This document shows positions 1 to 12,212 of a DNA stretch of 64,000 nucleotides, piece by piece; position 1 is the stretch's first letter, and each line of letters starts with the position of its first letter. This DNA is from Pilaira anomala (Eukaryota > Mucoromycota > Mucoromycetes > Mucorales > Mucoraceae): assembly GCA_025716855.1 (NCBI GenBank), contig JAIXMQ010000070.1, positions 62,001-126,000 on the forward strand, read 5' to 3'. A model generated the notes under the pieces. It saw only the letters and a list, made by a program, of their open reading frames with translations. It was not told the origin of the DNA and searched no databases. The translations under genes were made by a program, and so were the position numbers.

Positions 1-1057
1 TGATACAGTTGAAACCGATCTTCGATTGAACGATGCTCTACTTTTGGAAAACATAGATCTGATTAATTTATTATCAGGTGAAGGGGGTGATCTTGGAGGT
101 ATTGAATGTTTGGGAGGACTTAAGGGTGTCATGACTATGTTGTCCGAGACATTCTCATGTGCTCTCGAAGAAGTTCTTACTGGTAAATTACGACTATTTA
201 TAATTCTGGTTATCATTTCTTTCGAAGATGGATGGTCCTTTGAAGTATATATATTATTTGAATAAGAAGCCAAGTCTGTTATTTTGTTACCGTTTGCAAA
301 ATTTATGGCGCGACTGCTTGGAGGATAAGTTTCCTCTGCTTCTAATTCTTTAGGTTTTTTGCTACTACTCTCTCCTTTACAATTGATGGCTGAAATGGTA
401 TTCACTTTAGTTTCATGAGTATGATTCTCTTCTAATCTGGATAATTCATCTGATTCAATGTCTTCCTTGGTACGCCGAGGGTGAAATATAAAAATCTAAT
501 AAAGAGAGATAGTTTACAACGATATTTAGCTATATATTGTATACATTTTGATTTATATTTTTTTTTCTTTTCTTTTTACTTACACCAATCACCCACATTA
601 ATGCGGCACACGTATTACAATTAGCCATTAAAAAATCTGTTCCGATTTTGCTTTTTGCAATAACAGTCTCTGGAGTTAAAGCATCGATACAGAGAATGGT
701 TAATGTCAAAGCATAACAACACAGAACTACCGAAAGAAGCATATTCATTTCTTGAAAATAAGTCAATCTTTCAATAACATAATTATTGTGGCCCAAACTA
801 TGAAATAGTTCTATCATTTTTCTAAAGCGTCTATGAGAACGAATACCCAAACTTGCAATAATCAGACCTAAAAAAAAAAGGGGGGGGTGAATTATTCTTA
901 AATAATTATCTTTAAATTTTAAGTTTTTACCTTCTGCAGCATATGCTAATAGAGGAACAGTTTCTCTTAACAATTCACTTTTACGAAAAACATATTGTAG
1001 CACCGGAAATGTTGCTCCACTTCCAATCGCCCTATGAAATATATGTTTGTCAACGTT

Positions 1058-1091
<34 letters not shown>

Positions 1092-1496
1092 GAGTCTCAT
1101 CTGTTTCCAAGCATTTTACCAAAGGATGTAAAGCTTAAACTCGAGAGAAGTCATGAAAGATCTTTTAGCAACGGTATTTGAGAGATAATTCCAAAAACAT
1201 TGTAACAAAATAAGCACGCCAGCTTGCATCGACAAATTGACACATTCGACATAATCCACAGACTACTATCCATACTGGGTTTAAAACATGTCGATTTTTT
1301 TTTTTAATAAAACTTGGAAATGTAACAGTACCTGAGCGGCAGCTTTGTGTTCTGCGGACCAATATTCAAAAGGTTTAGCTACAATTGTTGTGGTTCCTGG
1401 AATCATTACATACTTCTCAGAGTACTTAATCCATGTCAGTACGACATCTATTGATTTTCACATTATTAATATTTATCTTTGGGGAATTTTTTTTTC

Positions 1497-1528
<32 letters not shown>

Positions 1529-2038
1529 CAAGAGGCTTGCATCAATAACATCAGTATATACATGATGGTTATAATTGTTCGTAACTCTCCATCCAATATT
1601 TTTTTTGGGTGAAGACATCTGAATCTATCACTTTTCCAGACTTTAATTAAAAGAAAGGATGCCATGTATATCCATATTCCACATCTTTCTATTTTATCAA
1701 TTTTTAGTTGTTTTTTTTTTTATGTTGTAGAGTCATATTTTTTAAAAAAAAAATGCATAAAATAACATACGAAGATATGAAAAATCACTATTATATAAAA
1801 TATTTAGCACTTCTCTTGAGTAAAAGAAAATCAATTCTATAATTTGTATATTTATAATACCTAAAATGTGTCATCAAAAATTACTATTTTATTTTTATAA
1901 AAAAAAAATTAAAGGAAAGAAGGTATAAATCTTTTCAGAATAATACAAGAAAATGATTACCAATGGTTGTTACAACCTTCAATCCATCAACGGGAACGGT
2001 ACGACATCAAATACCTGAGCGTCAAAGTTGGAAGACAT
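1..2038 (-). CDS. Multi-pass membrane protein (7TM-like), C-terminus beyond window edge
   Basis: Partial gene of unknown function. Exons on the minus strand: 2015-2038, 1961-1976, 1527-1688, 1332-1447, 1120-1262, 931-1031, 584-867 and 1-495; the frame stays open to base 1, giving at least 447 residues. A short N-terminus (MSSNFDAQ) leads into a series of hydrophobic segments: around IWIYMASFLLIKVW, IITIMYILMLLM, AGVLILLQCFW, PLLAYAAE/LIIASLG, LLSVVLCCYALTLTIL and CNTCAALMWVIGIFIF. A long hydrophilic Ser/Pro-rich tail of about 160 residues follows. This layout (about seven helices, then a cytosolic tail) resembles a fungal GPCR-like protein, but I recognise no family motif. Two introns near the N-terminus are uncertain, one being only 38 nt. 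The exon joins are in frame throughout. Confidence 0.6.
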
Positions 2039-3130
2039 CTCCGCATAACCCCCCCCCCCTTTTTTTTTTTTTTTTACTCTGTATTACCTTTAATCGAGAC
2101 GAGGTTACCCAAGGTCTGGGTTTTTTTTTTTATTATTATGATATTAAGATTCTGTTAGATATACAAGCTTATCAACAATTATAGTGTGATATTCCCACCA
2201 GAATACTAATTGTGTACTTGAAATTATGTCAGTATGATGGTACAAGTCAAACGCATCAAATCTGATGAATATTTTACCGACCGTTTCATCAAGGAATTGC
2301 TTATTAAGCTCAATACATAACTAGAGTACAGCAATTGAGATGTCAATCTGTATTAAAGTCTCGTATACTATAGCGCCTACTACTAGTAATAATATTGATA
2401 TATAAACATTTTTCAATTTTGATATGTATAGTAGGACAAAATTTGATGCTATATCCTCGGGTTATAGCGACATGTTTTTGATCAATCTGTTGATAAGCTA
2501 CAATAAAACTTACTACCTTTTTATACATTGCAATTACTTTTTTTGTACATAATGAGGAGAAGAGAGGGGCAAAATCCCTGTAGAGGCTCTCGATTCCTCA
2601 GGCTGTCACACTGAAGAAAAACAAGAAGACTATAGCTATTATTAAAGTAGTAATTATTATAATAATAGAAAATGAATTTTTATTTTAAAATTGGAAAGTT
2701 GTTGCTTTATTCTGTAAAATTTAAAGACTGCACCACCAAGAAAGAGCTCTTTTTGTAATATTAGGTAAACAGTAAAAACCCATTTAACACGTTCTTTTCA
2801 TTTTGATTTTGAAGGGCCGAAATTTGGTAAAATTGTAAGCCTACAGCTCATAACGTTGTTTTCAACGAGCTGGAAAAAAAAAAATCGAATTAGTTTAAGC
2901 GTTAACTCTATTTCTTCGAGTACAATTAAACTGTGAGTAATTATACTCTTATTAAAAATTTAATAATTTAAAAAATCCTTTTAATCTTAATTTTTGTAAC
3001 TCCTTGTTGTAATATACCAGTATATTTTATTCAGTTATGTGGTTAACGATAGAAAGTGTATATATATAAAGCAAGTTTTTTTTTTTATTAATTATGTATT
3101 ATAGTATATTTTATATAGCAAAGAATCAAA
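2039..3130. other. Intergenic stretch, no gene seen
   Basis: AT-rich spacer between the start of the membrane-protein gene and the 3' end of the acyl-CoA dehydrogenase gene. It holds poly(C)/poly(T) runs near 2050-2075 and scattered short open frames without codon bias or recognisable similarity. It probably contains the membrane-protein promoter and the 3' flank of its neighbour. Confidence 0.5.
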
Positions 3131-3240
3131 TTACATCTTGGCGCCCATGAAGGCACCAACCTTCACAGATTGACGCACACCCAAATCAAGCATGATTTCT
3201 ACAAAGAGAGAAAGAAAAAAAAAAGAATATTAATATAAAC

Positions 3241-3281
<41 letters not shown>

Positions 3282-5166
3282 ACTTATTTTACCTTCACTA
3301 CCACCAGGAATTGCAAAAGCACTATTTTTCAAAAAAAAAAAAAAAAAAAAAAAAGTCAATAAAAAAAAAGAGTGGACAAGCTGAGCTTTCTTTTGTACAA
3401 CTTACCGAACTTCTCTGTATAAACGTTCAATCTTTTCACCTTGACCACCACGACTATAAGCTAACCCACCAAAGATTTGAGCGGCTTCACGAGCACAGAA
3501 TTCAAAAGTTTGAGTAGATTGAGCTTTACAGAGAGCGATGGGACCACCAAGACGAACAGCTTGAATCTCTTGAGGCATATGCATGCTTTGATAGGCAAGA
3601 GACTCCATCCAAGCATGAGTAGCTTCCACCTGTCTAATCATATGCGCAAGCTTGTTACGAATCACTGGGTGATCAATCAGACGCTTACCAAATGTCTTTC
3701 TCTTATGAGCATACTTGAGTGATTCTTCAACGCAGACACGAGCAAAACGATTTGCTTGGATGACAATACCCATACGCTCAGAATTGAAGTTGTGCATGAT
3801 GTACTTGAATCCTTTGTTTTCAGAACCAATCAAGTTCTCCTTGGGCACCTTGACATCCTCAAAAGTAACGTATGCGGTACCTAAATGCATTACTAAGTTA
3901 ATATGGATTGATGAAGCAGCCTAATGTATTTTTAAATTTATTACCTGAAGGCCATACACCTGAACACTTCATTTGTGTAGTCCTGTCATAAAAAAAAATA
4001 TATATATATTTAGAAACCCTACTGTAAAAAAAAACCCCCACCCCTCGTTTACTTACTTGATACCAGGCATGGATCTTTCAAGTAAAAGAAATGAAATACC
4101 ATTGAAACCTGCCTCACCGGTACGAACAGCGACAGTAAAGTAATCAGCAAAAGTACCGTTTGTAATCCATTTCTTTTCACCGTTCACGAGGTAATGATCG
4201 CCCATATCTTTTGCTTCCGTTTGGAGACCAGCTACATCCGAACCACCAGAAGGTTCAGTAATGGCTAAACAAATACTCTTTTTACCAGCCAAACAATCTC
4301 TAGCTACTTTATCCTTGAGGTATTTGGAACCGAAATGAAGCACTGGAGGAAGGCCGATACCTAAACCACCAATAAGACCCCAAGTAACCTAATACATATA
4401 TTTTGTTAAAACTTTTTTTTTTTTTTTTTTTTGCTTACGGCAGAATTTTTTTTTTTTTAAAAGAAAAGACTTACACCACCGGAACCGCAACGAGATAATT
4501 CATCAGCAACAATAAGATGATGGAAAGCATCAAACTCAGTAATTGGGACGCCCCCAGGCATTTCATAAGGAACGTATTCAGGATCAACATGACCTACAAC
4601 AGAAGCAAAGATACCAGCCTTTGCAGCCTTCTCGATGATATCTCTAGGTAATTCCTTTGCTTCATCCCATTCAAAAGTATAAGGCATGATATCACGCTCA
4701 ACAAAGTCACGCACGGCTTGTCTGACCTTACGATGGGAGTCGTTATAGTAAGGACTGTACCAATCTTGATACCACATGGGGTCACCAAAGGGAACCATAT
4801 CACCATACGCTTCACCTACTTGAAGAGGATTGACGTCCACGACATCATCCGTCTCTTGTGTTTCGGTACCGACTTCACCAATCAAGTACTTGGATGCAAT
4901 GTTCTTGAGAACGGAAGGACCATGGAAAGCATCAAATTGTTTGGTAGCGTCTGTACCGCCTGCTTTCAAAAGAACCTTTTTTCCTCCTGGATGGTCATCT
5001 AAGAATTTAGTGATATCGTAAATTTTATCATGGACAATAATCCAACTAAAAATGTATTAGAATTTGATTGCATTGCATACATATCAAAGAAGAAAAAAAA
5101 ATTTTTTTACCAATCATCTGCTTGTTGATGCTTTGTCACTTCTTCAATAGTGTATTTCTTGGACAT
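3131..5166 (-). CDS. Cytochrome b5 / acyl-CoA dehydrogenase fusion protein
   Basis: Seven exons (5111-5166, 4475-5045, 4057-4388, 3945-3982, 3406-3880, 3293-3321, 3131-3198) sum to 1569 nt, 522 residues. Residues 1-80 are a cytochrome b5 domain: the heme ligand motif HPGG is at 37-40 and the second His is at about 60 (DAFHG). The rest is an FAD-dependent acyl-CoA dehydrogenase with the signatures AITEPSGGSDV, EKKWITNG, KRKTFGKRL and AAQIFGGLAY. The Glu of the MCAD-type YEG loop is not present (PGGSEEI instead). A Glu in SERMGI aligns with the helix-G catalytic Glu of isovaleryl- and long-chain enzymes, so I infer that class. The family oxidises the alpha-beta bond of acyl-CoA; b5-fused versions occur in fungi. 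The exact substrate is unknown. No clear targeting peptide is seen. Confidence 0.9.
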
Positions 5167-6645
5167 GATTTAGAAAAAAAGTGTGTGGACTTGAGAAGGG
5201 GGGGGGGGAGGAAAGAAAAAAAAAAGTGTGTATTGTAAGAAAGAAAAATGTAATTGATAAATTTAAATATTTTTAAGAATAAACAAAATATTTATATGGG
5301 TGAGTACTTCACATGTCGATTGAAAGGTAAAAAAAAAAAAAAAGGGTAGTCATGTCCCATGACAGAGTGCGTATATTATTGTCCTTTCAATTAATAAACT
5401 ACAAGACACCACTGAATAAGGTACCTACATGTGATTGCCCTTTTGAATACCACTACCCCACATTGGTTGTGTCACATATTTTTTGTTAAACGTCATTTTC
5501 ATCATTTTTAGAGACGAAAAAACATTTAGATAAATTATTTATTTGATACCTATACATTGTTTCTTTTTTTTTATACATGTTTTATCAGTATAATTTTCGA
5601 TAGACGCATGAAAAAGTTGATAAATTATGCAAAAAAAAAAAAAAAAAAAAAGGAATACACTTTTTTTGTCATTCGATGAATATCCTTATTCGTTCATATC
5701 TCTAAATTGGGAATATATGCGCACTACTCATCAAAAGGAATTGAAAAAGTGTATTTCGTTAAACCAAAAAAAAAAAAAAAAAAAGGAAACTTTTTATGTG
5801 ACCTATATGTTGATTAATAGTATTATAAACATTCAAATACTCAGCGGTGTGTATTTTATCACAGTTATGTAGGAAAAAGAGAAAGTGAATAATATATCAT
5901 TTGAGGAATTACGATATAATATCAACAATCGGATATTATGTAAACGATTCATATCACTCGGGCCGTATACTTAATGAAAGAAAAGAATTAAAACCTGTAT
6001 TTACACAGTATAAAATTTTGTAACACTTTACGGAAACCAATGATATTTACTTACTCAGAATTATTTGCAGTAACCAGTAGAGATCACAGTTATTTTACGC
6101 TCCTTTTTGCTTACTTGATGAGCGTAGAATCTACATCTTTTTTCTTATGCTGGTATATAAAACGCGATGAAAAACACGAAAAAAGATTCTAATATGCGTG
6201 CCAACCCTTTTTTTTTTTTTCCCAGCAGCTATTGTTCGTGGGAACGAAACTAAAATTGCAATATTGCTAGGTTGAAATCTAGTTTGTTATTAAATTTTAA
6301 AACAACAAACAAGATGTAAAAAAAAAAAGAAGAAGAAGCTATTTGATAATTATAAAGTTTATCCTTTTTCTCTGTATTTTAAACGATAGAGACTTTCATA
6401 TTCAAAATCACATTCGTTACGGAATAAACCTTCCAATCACGTGAAGTGAGTGAGAGAGAGAGAGTTTTGGATTTCCTCGGGTTTAAAATTTAATGTTACA
6501 CGGCTGTCGGATGAACTAAAAATAATTGATAGTTTTTTTTTATTTTTTTCAATGTAAGGGGGGGGGGAAAAAAAAAAGAGTGGGAGGAGGTATTTGGTTT
6601 TGCTTTGAAAAAAACAATAAAACAATGTTCTATATTACAATAAAT

Positions 6646-6674
<29 letters not shown>
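5167..6674. other. Intergenic stretch with one palindromic E-box
   Basis: About 1.5 kb between the dehydrogenase start and the aminotransferase stop. It contains several poly(A) runs, short ORFs with no coding character, and a perfect TCACGTGA palindrome at 6437-6444 next to a short GA repeat (6451-6465). No gene or RNA was recognised. Confidence 0.5.
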
Positions 6675-6679
<5 letters not shown>

Positions 6680-7311
6680 CCTTGGTGACATTATGAATAG
6701 CTTCAGCAAGGTACTTGACGTTAGCAGAAGAGATACCGGCCATAGAGATTCTACCATCTTGAGTCAAGTATACATGCCAGTCGTTCTTGATGTTATTGAC
6801 TTGTTCGGGAGTCATACCAGAGAAACAGAACATACCAATTTGATCAGTGATATGGTTCCAGTTCTTCTTGGATCCAAAATCGTTTTCGAGATGGTTTCTA
6901 AGTTGAGTTCTCATGGTGATGATACGATCAGCCATTGACTTGACTTCACCTAACCATTCTTGCTTTAATTCAGGTGTGTTCAAGACAGTGCTGACGATAT
7001 GAGCACCGTGAATAGGAGGGTTAGAGTACATGGGACGAATGATAATCTTGAGTTGAGAATCAACACGAGCCTTTTCTTGTTCGTCATGACAGACAATAGA
7101 GAATGAACCAACACGTTCACCATAAAGACCCATGTTCTTGGCGAATGATTGTGCTAATACAACTTGATGTCCTTCATCAACAAACTTACGAAGTGCATAT
7201 GCATCACGAGAACAATCGCCAGAAGCAAAACCTTGGTATGCCATATCGAAGAAAGCGAAATGATCACGTTCCTAATAGATCATATCCGTCAGTGAAGCTG
7301 TTCGACAACTA

Positions 7312-7359
<48 letters not shown>

Positions 7360-8292
7360 ACCTTCATCACTTTGGAAATTTGGTCCCATTGTTCCATGGT
7401 AGGATCAACACCAGTAGGGTTATGAGCACAAGCATGAAGCAAGACAACAGTGTTCTTGGGAGCCTTTTGAAGATCTTCCAACATACCATCAATGTTAAGA
7501 CCGTTGGTTTGCTTATCGAAGTAAGTATATTTCTCTAAACCAAGACCAGCGTTCTTCATGATAGGGATATGGTTACCCCAGGTAGGGTTAGGTACAATCA
7601 CGTTCTTGGCATGAGGGAACCAAGCATTGAAAAACTCAGCACCCATACGGAGAGCACCGGTACCAGAGATAGATTGAGCAATAGCAAGCTTTTTTTTTTT
7701 AAAAAAAGAATATTTCGAATCAGTTACTTATATTTCAATTTGGACTCAATAAAAAAAAAATAAAAACTTACTCTGTTTTCCTTAATGGCAGGACTATCAT
7801 CACCATAAGCAAGAGCACCAGCTGCCTTAGTGAAGCTAGGAACACCAGTAATACCAGCGTATTCCTTGTCCATGTTGTTTTCCATCATAATTCTCTCAGC
7901 CTGAAAAAAAAAAAAATGATGAGTCACACCGTATATATAGAATTTTTTTTTTTTAATTTTTTTTTTTTTTTTTTGTTACCTTCTTAACAGAGGTCAAGAC
8001 ATAAGGTAAACCAGCATCATCACGATAAGCACCCACACCCAAGTTCATCTTATCAGCAGAAACATCCTTCTTGAAAGCTTCAGAGACACCTAAAATAGCA
8101 TCAGGAGGACCTATAACGTATTTAAAACGCGGGGAAAAATTGTTGAAAAAAAAAAAAATTTATTAGTCCCGAAGAAATAAACTTTTTTTTTTTTTTTTTT
8201 TTACCTTGAGGAACTGCGTTCCAGGTGGAAAGGAAAGCACGAGATGCGATTTGGGTAGGCTTAACAGAGGCGCGAGTAAGAGAAGAAAGCAT
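6675..8292 (-). CDS. Aspartate aminotransferase, mitochondrial type
   Basis: Five exons (8205-8292, 7980-8110, 7772-7900, 7362-7688, 6675-7271) sum to 1272 nt, 423 residues, the usual length of eukaryotic GOT2. The first about 24 residues ([20 protein letters not shown]) are rich in Ser, Arg and Ala without acids, as in a mitochondrial presequence. Class I aminotransferase signatures are clear: [22 protein letters not shown] and the pyridoxal-phosphate lysine in [14 protein letters not shown] (Lys at about 270). The enzyme interconverts aspartate/2-oxoglutarate and oxaloacetate/glutamate and supports the malate-aspartate shuttle. Intron 4 contains a long CT microsatellite. The start codon chosen is the only in-frame ATG ahead of the presequence. 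Confidence 0.96.
7315..7357. repeat. (CT)n microsatellite inside an aminotransferase intron
   Basis: About 21 uninterrupted CT dinucleotides on the plus strand. On the gene strand this is a GA run directly after the GTAAAG donor of intron 4 of the aspartate aminotransferase gene. Length variation between strains is likely. Confidence 0.9.
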
Positions 8293-9250
8293 GGTTTTTT
8301 AAAATTGAATTAAAAAAGAAAAAGGAAACAAAAAGAACAAAAAAAAAAAATTCGAACTTTTTTAAAATTCAGGGATTTATATAATTTTGTATGAAAAAAA
8401 AAAAAGGTAATTATCGTTCATGTTACACATATGTTTATAATCCAGTTACGTTTCATTCCGGTAAACTTTTTTACTAAAAAACTTCTAAAATGACAGCAAA
8501 AAAAGCCACTTTTTTTAACCCACAAACATGAGATTTCACACAAAAATCGAACGTTTTTTTTTTTTTTGTTAAAAAACCCGTTATTTCCTTCTTTTTTTTT
8601 TTTCTAAAAAATCGTTGTATAATAGTGAAATAATTTAAACCCGACTTTTCCTTTACATCTCCTCCCCCCACCCCCCACCCCTTATCTTTTGGGCGTCCTC
8701 GCATTAAAGTTACCCCTGCAGCCAAAAAAGCTTCATCTTACAAAAAGCATATATATATATATTTTTAGACGGAGATATTACATACAGTAATATTTGATTT
8801 ATGTAAAAAGAAAAAATATAGATATGACCAACATTTTTTCTCTTCTTGTTATCTTGATCTATAAGATTTAAGGTCAGAAAAAGGTAAAAAAAATCTGATT
8901 AGTGGATCAAATCTTTTTGTGTCCAACGGTTAAGAATTGGACCAATGCCATCCTGATTCATTGTATATTATTCTCACCTCGTAAAGAGTCAAAAAGAAAC
9001 ACGTCTAGTAGTGAATCAATTCCTAATTGACGAGGAATAATGTATTAATAAGATCTCTCTCTAGCAAGGTTTTTGTAAACAATGATTTTGTCTTTATTAG
9101 ATGTGTGTGTGTGTGTGTGTGCGTGCGTGCGTGTTTTAGTGTAACAACGAATAATACATCACAAGAAGAGAAGATGAAAATATATTACATGAAAAAGAAG
9201 AAAAAGGGACATACAAGAAAAAAAAAAATAATAAATAGGCATAAAATAAG
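8293..9250. other. Intergenic stretch with a TG/CG microsatellite
   Basis: Contains the promoter side of the aminotransferase gene and the 3' flank of the pseudokinase gene. A (TG)n tract with GC interruptions lies at about 9102-9132. Poly(T) and poly(A) runs are common. No coding signal was found. Confidence 0.5.
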
Positions 9251-11312
9251 TTATAACTTTTGTCGAGCAAAAACAGAATCTCTTGTACCTAAATGAGATA
9301 AATCTCGATAAGGTTTTTTAGGAGGAGGAAAAGGACCTTGAACTAAAAAAGAAAGAGCTCTTTTAATCAATCTTTTCCCACTAGTAAAAGAGGAAGAAGA
9401 AGAAGAAGAAGGTTTTTTTGAAGGTTTTTTAGAAGAAGAAGTTGTTGTATTAGGTAATGACCTCTTTTGCTGTTGTTGTTGTTGTTGTTGTTGAGGTGGT
9501 GGTGGTGCTGATAAACTCTCGTTTTTAGTTGTTGTAGTTGCGGATGTGGCTTTATTACTTGTGGAATAATAATGATCTAGTAATGAAGGTCGATAGGCTT
9601 TTAACCATGGATGATAGATAATTAAATCTAATGAGGCCCGGTTCATATCTGGTGCCAACATGCGTTTTAATAAATCTTTTGCATCTATTTTATAACTCAT
9701 GTTAGGAAAAAAAAAAAAAAATTGATTGTTATTTATAAATTTACCATCGGATAGCTCGTTGGGAAGAGTAAAGTTACCGTGTAACATCTTTTTGAATAAC
9801 ATTTGATCGTTTTCAGCCGAGAACGGGTACTTTCCAATCAGCATGCGATACAAGAATACGCCCAGTACCCAAATATCAGCTAATTCACTATGGTATTGTG
9901 GATTGATAGATAATTCAGGAGGAACATATTGCGAGTTACTGTTTAAATAGATTAGTTATATATATATATATGTACAAATGTAAAATTAAAAATCAAATTT
10001 ACCCGCAAAACTTGTGATATTCAGATTTACCGTGACGAACCATTCGCATCATATCAATATTCCCATGCACATCAAACAATAGAGCCATTTGACTCGGCCT
10101 TTCATCTTTTTCTTGTTGTGATTGAAACTTATTGGCAGCTAAAACCATTTTAGCAAACTTTCGTTTACAACGGTCTTCATCACCTACAATGGCATCGGAC
10201 ATGTATTTATCACTTGGCGTCTTTTGAATGGATCGAATGTCAGGTAAAGGAGAAGAAGAACAAGAGGAAGTAGAGAGTGTGGATAGGTTATTGTGTATGG
10301 GTTGCTTTTCTATACTGCGATGATGAATTGGATCAATAGAAGTACCTGATTCAGAAGATACTTCTTGTATACTATTTGAGTATAATTTACTTGTGTTATT
10401 TAACATGTTGGATTCAGTTGATTCTGTCATCATGGTTTCGCTTTCTTCAAGTATTGGACAAAGTGTTTGATAGTTTCGATCGTCTGTTGTTGTTGTTGTT
10501 GTTGTTGCTGTTGTTGTTGTATTAGGTGTAACTGTTTTAACTGGCTATATAGAAAGAGAGAGAGAGAAAGAAAGAGAAAGAGAGAAAAGAGAGAAAGAGA
10601 GAGAGAGAGAAAGTTTTTTTTATACATAAAGAAAAATAAAAAAGTTAACAAAAAAAGAAAAATAAACATTTACTCTCTATTATCTCTTTTTTTAGTAAAA
10701 GAAGAAAAGAGAGGGCTAAAAAACAATAACAATCGATTCATACGTATGTAAACAATAATAACCAGTTTCCCAGCTGACCTTTTTTTTTTTTTTCTTTTTT
10801 ATTCATTATATATATTACATGTACTACCTCGCATAAAAAAACGTGGCAAAAAAAAAAAAAAATATATGTACGCAGATGTCTAAAATAATTTTTTTTTTTT
10901 GAAAAAAAAAAGCAGATAATAGAGAGTAATAATAGAGAAGGAATTCAACTGCTCAAACACACACACACACACACACAGACAAACAACAACAAATAAAAAA
11001 AAAAAGATAGTTTACCTTATTACTGCTATTATCTAAATCGTCCAAGTTGGATATGGTTACAGAATCAATTGATTCATTATGAACAGATGAAGTAGGTGAA
11101 GAGGATGAAGTTTCTCGTAAAAAAGGTAATGGAGGTCGATCGGGTGAAAGTGATCTCCAGTCAAGTGTTGTATAAGAGGATGCGCCACTACTGATAGATT
11201 CCGTCTTTTCTTGATGATGATGATGATGATGATGACGACGCCACCACCATTTAATTTGAATTTTATTCTTTAATGATTGAATTTTTGTTGTCTTTATAAA
11301 CAATTGAGGCAT
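9251..11312 (-). CDS. Protein kinase-like protein reduced to a degenerate C-lobe (probable pseudokinase)
   Basis: Four exons (11016-11312, 10003-10544, 9745-9938, 9251-9684) sum to 1467 nt, 488 residues. Residues 1-220 are low complexity (poly-His, poly-Thr, Ser-rich) and hold no N-lobe: no Gly-rich loop and no VAIK lysine. From about residue 250 a kinase C-lobe is visible: LLFDVHGNI (beta 7-8 strand), CGNSQYVPPEL (APE region, PPE), the F-helix ADIWVLGVFLYRML, and KDLLKRML...HPWLK. The catalytic loop appears as KDERPSQ where RDLKPEN is usual, and the DFG position reads MRM. Catalysis is therefore unlikely. After the C-lobe the tail is Gln/Pro/Ser-rich and basic. Such proteins can act as allosteric or scaffold partners of active kinases; no partner can be named. 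Confidence 0.8.
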
Positions 11313-12139
11313 TTTTCTTTTTAAAATAGCTTTAGTCCAACCTCTTTCTTTTTTTTTCTTGTATTTTAAAAAAAGAAAAAAAAGAAGAGGGAGGAGGGAG
11401 GAAGGGAGGAAAAGAAAAGATAATTTATATAATAATTGTTAAAAGACAAAAGAAAGAGAAAGAAAAAAGAAAGAGAAAAAAAAAAGAATTAGTTTTGTAA
11501 TCATAGCAACTAATTTTTACAGATAACCCGAGTAAAATTTACTTTTCTGGTAAATAAACTCTTTGTTCTACCAAACAACTAAAATTGGTGTCATAGTAAC
11601 GAAATGTAAAGTAAATTTATTACGACGCTCTTTTTGCCACCCAAAACAAGAAAAAGATCATACTGCTCCCTTTTTATTTATTATATATATATTTGATTTG
11701 CAAAATATGTCAATTTTTGTTTTTATTTTTTCATTAGCACGTTCTTATTTATATGTGTGTGTTTATCCGAATTATTCAATTTGTTCCAATGAAATCGGTT
11801 GTTTATTGGAAAAAATAGAGTCGATCAATGCCAACACCGTTTGTACTTACCCCCTTAAAGAAACAACTTCAGGTACACATTTATAAAAATTAAAAAATGT
11901 GAGAGAACCAGGCTCATCGTGTAACCTTTCATAATAGAGAGAATAAATTAAATAAACAAAGCTTTATTTTTTTTTTTTTTAGCCCTGCCTGCTGCTGCTG
12001 CTGCTGCTGTTGCTAGGTCATGCTTAGGCTTTGTAAAAATGAATGATTTCATTATTTAGGGTAACCCAGGAAATTTTACAACTTCTAATTTTAGGTTGTA
12101 TTAAGGGCATTATAAAAACCAAAAACCTAACTTTCTTTT

Positions 12140-12171
<32 letters not shown>

Positions 12172-12212
12172 TTTCTTTTTCTTGTATATACATATAAAAA
12201 AAAGAAAAGAAA
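11313..12212. other. Divergent intergenic region with purine/pyrimidine tracts
   Basis: Shared 5' region of the minus-strand pseudokinase gene and the plus-strand transporter gene. It has a GA-rich block at 11360-11490, a CTG run at about 11988-12010 and five CTTTTT units at 12151-12181 just before the transporter ATG. No ORF with coding character. Confidence 0.5.

Noticed and set aside
9027..9296. 89-codon plus-strand frame with a Cys-Val repeat
   Set aside because: Created by the TG/CG microsatellite; no start context, no similarity.
10467..10669. Poly-Cys and poly-Gln frames near 10.5 kb
   Set aside because: They come from the trinucleotide repeat that is read as a Thr run in the real pseudokinase frame.
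9251..11312. Call as an active Ser/Thr kinase
   Set aside because: No N-lobe exon and no intact HRD or DFG; only C-lobe features are present.
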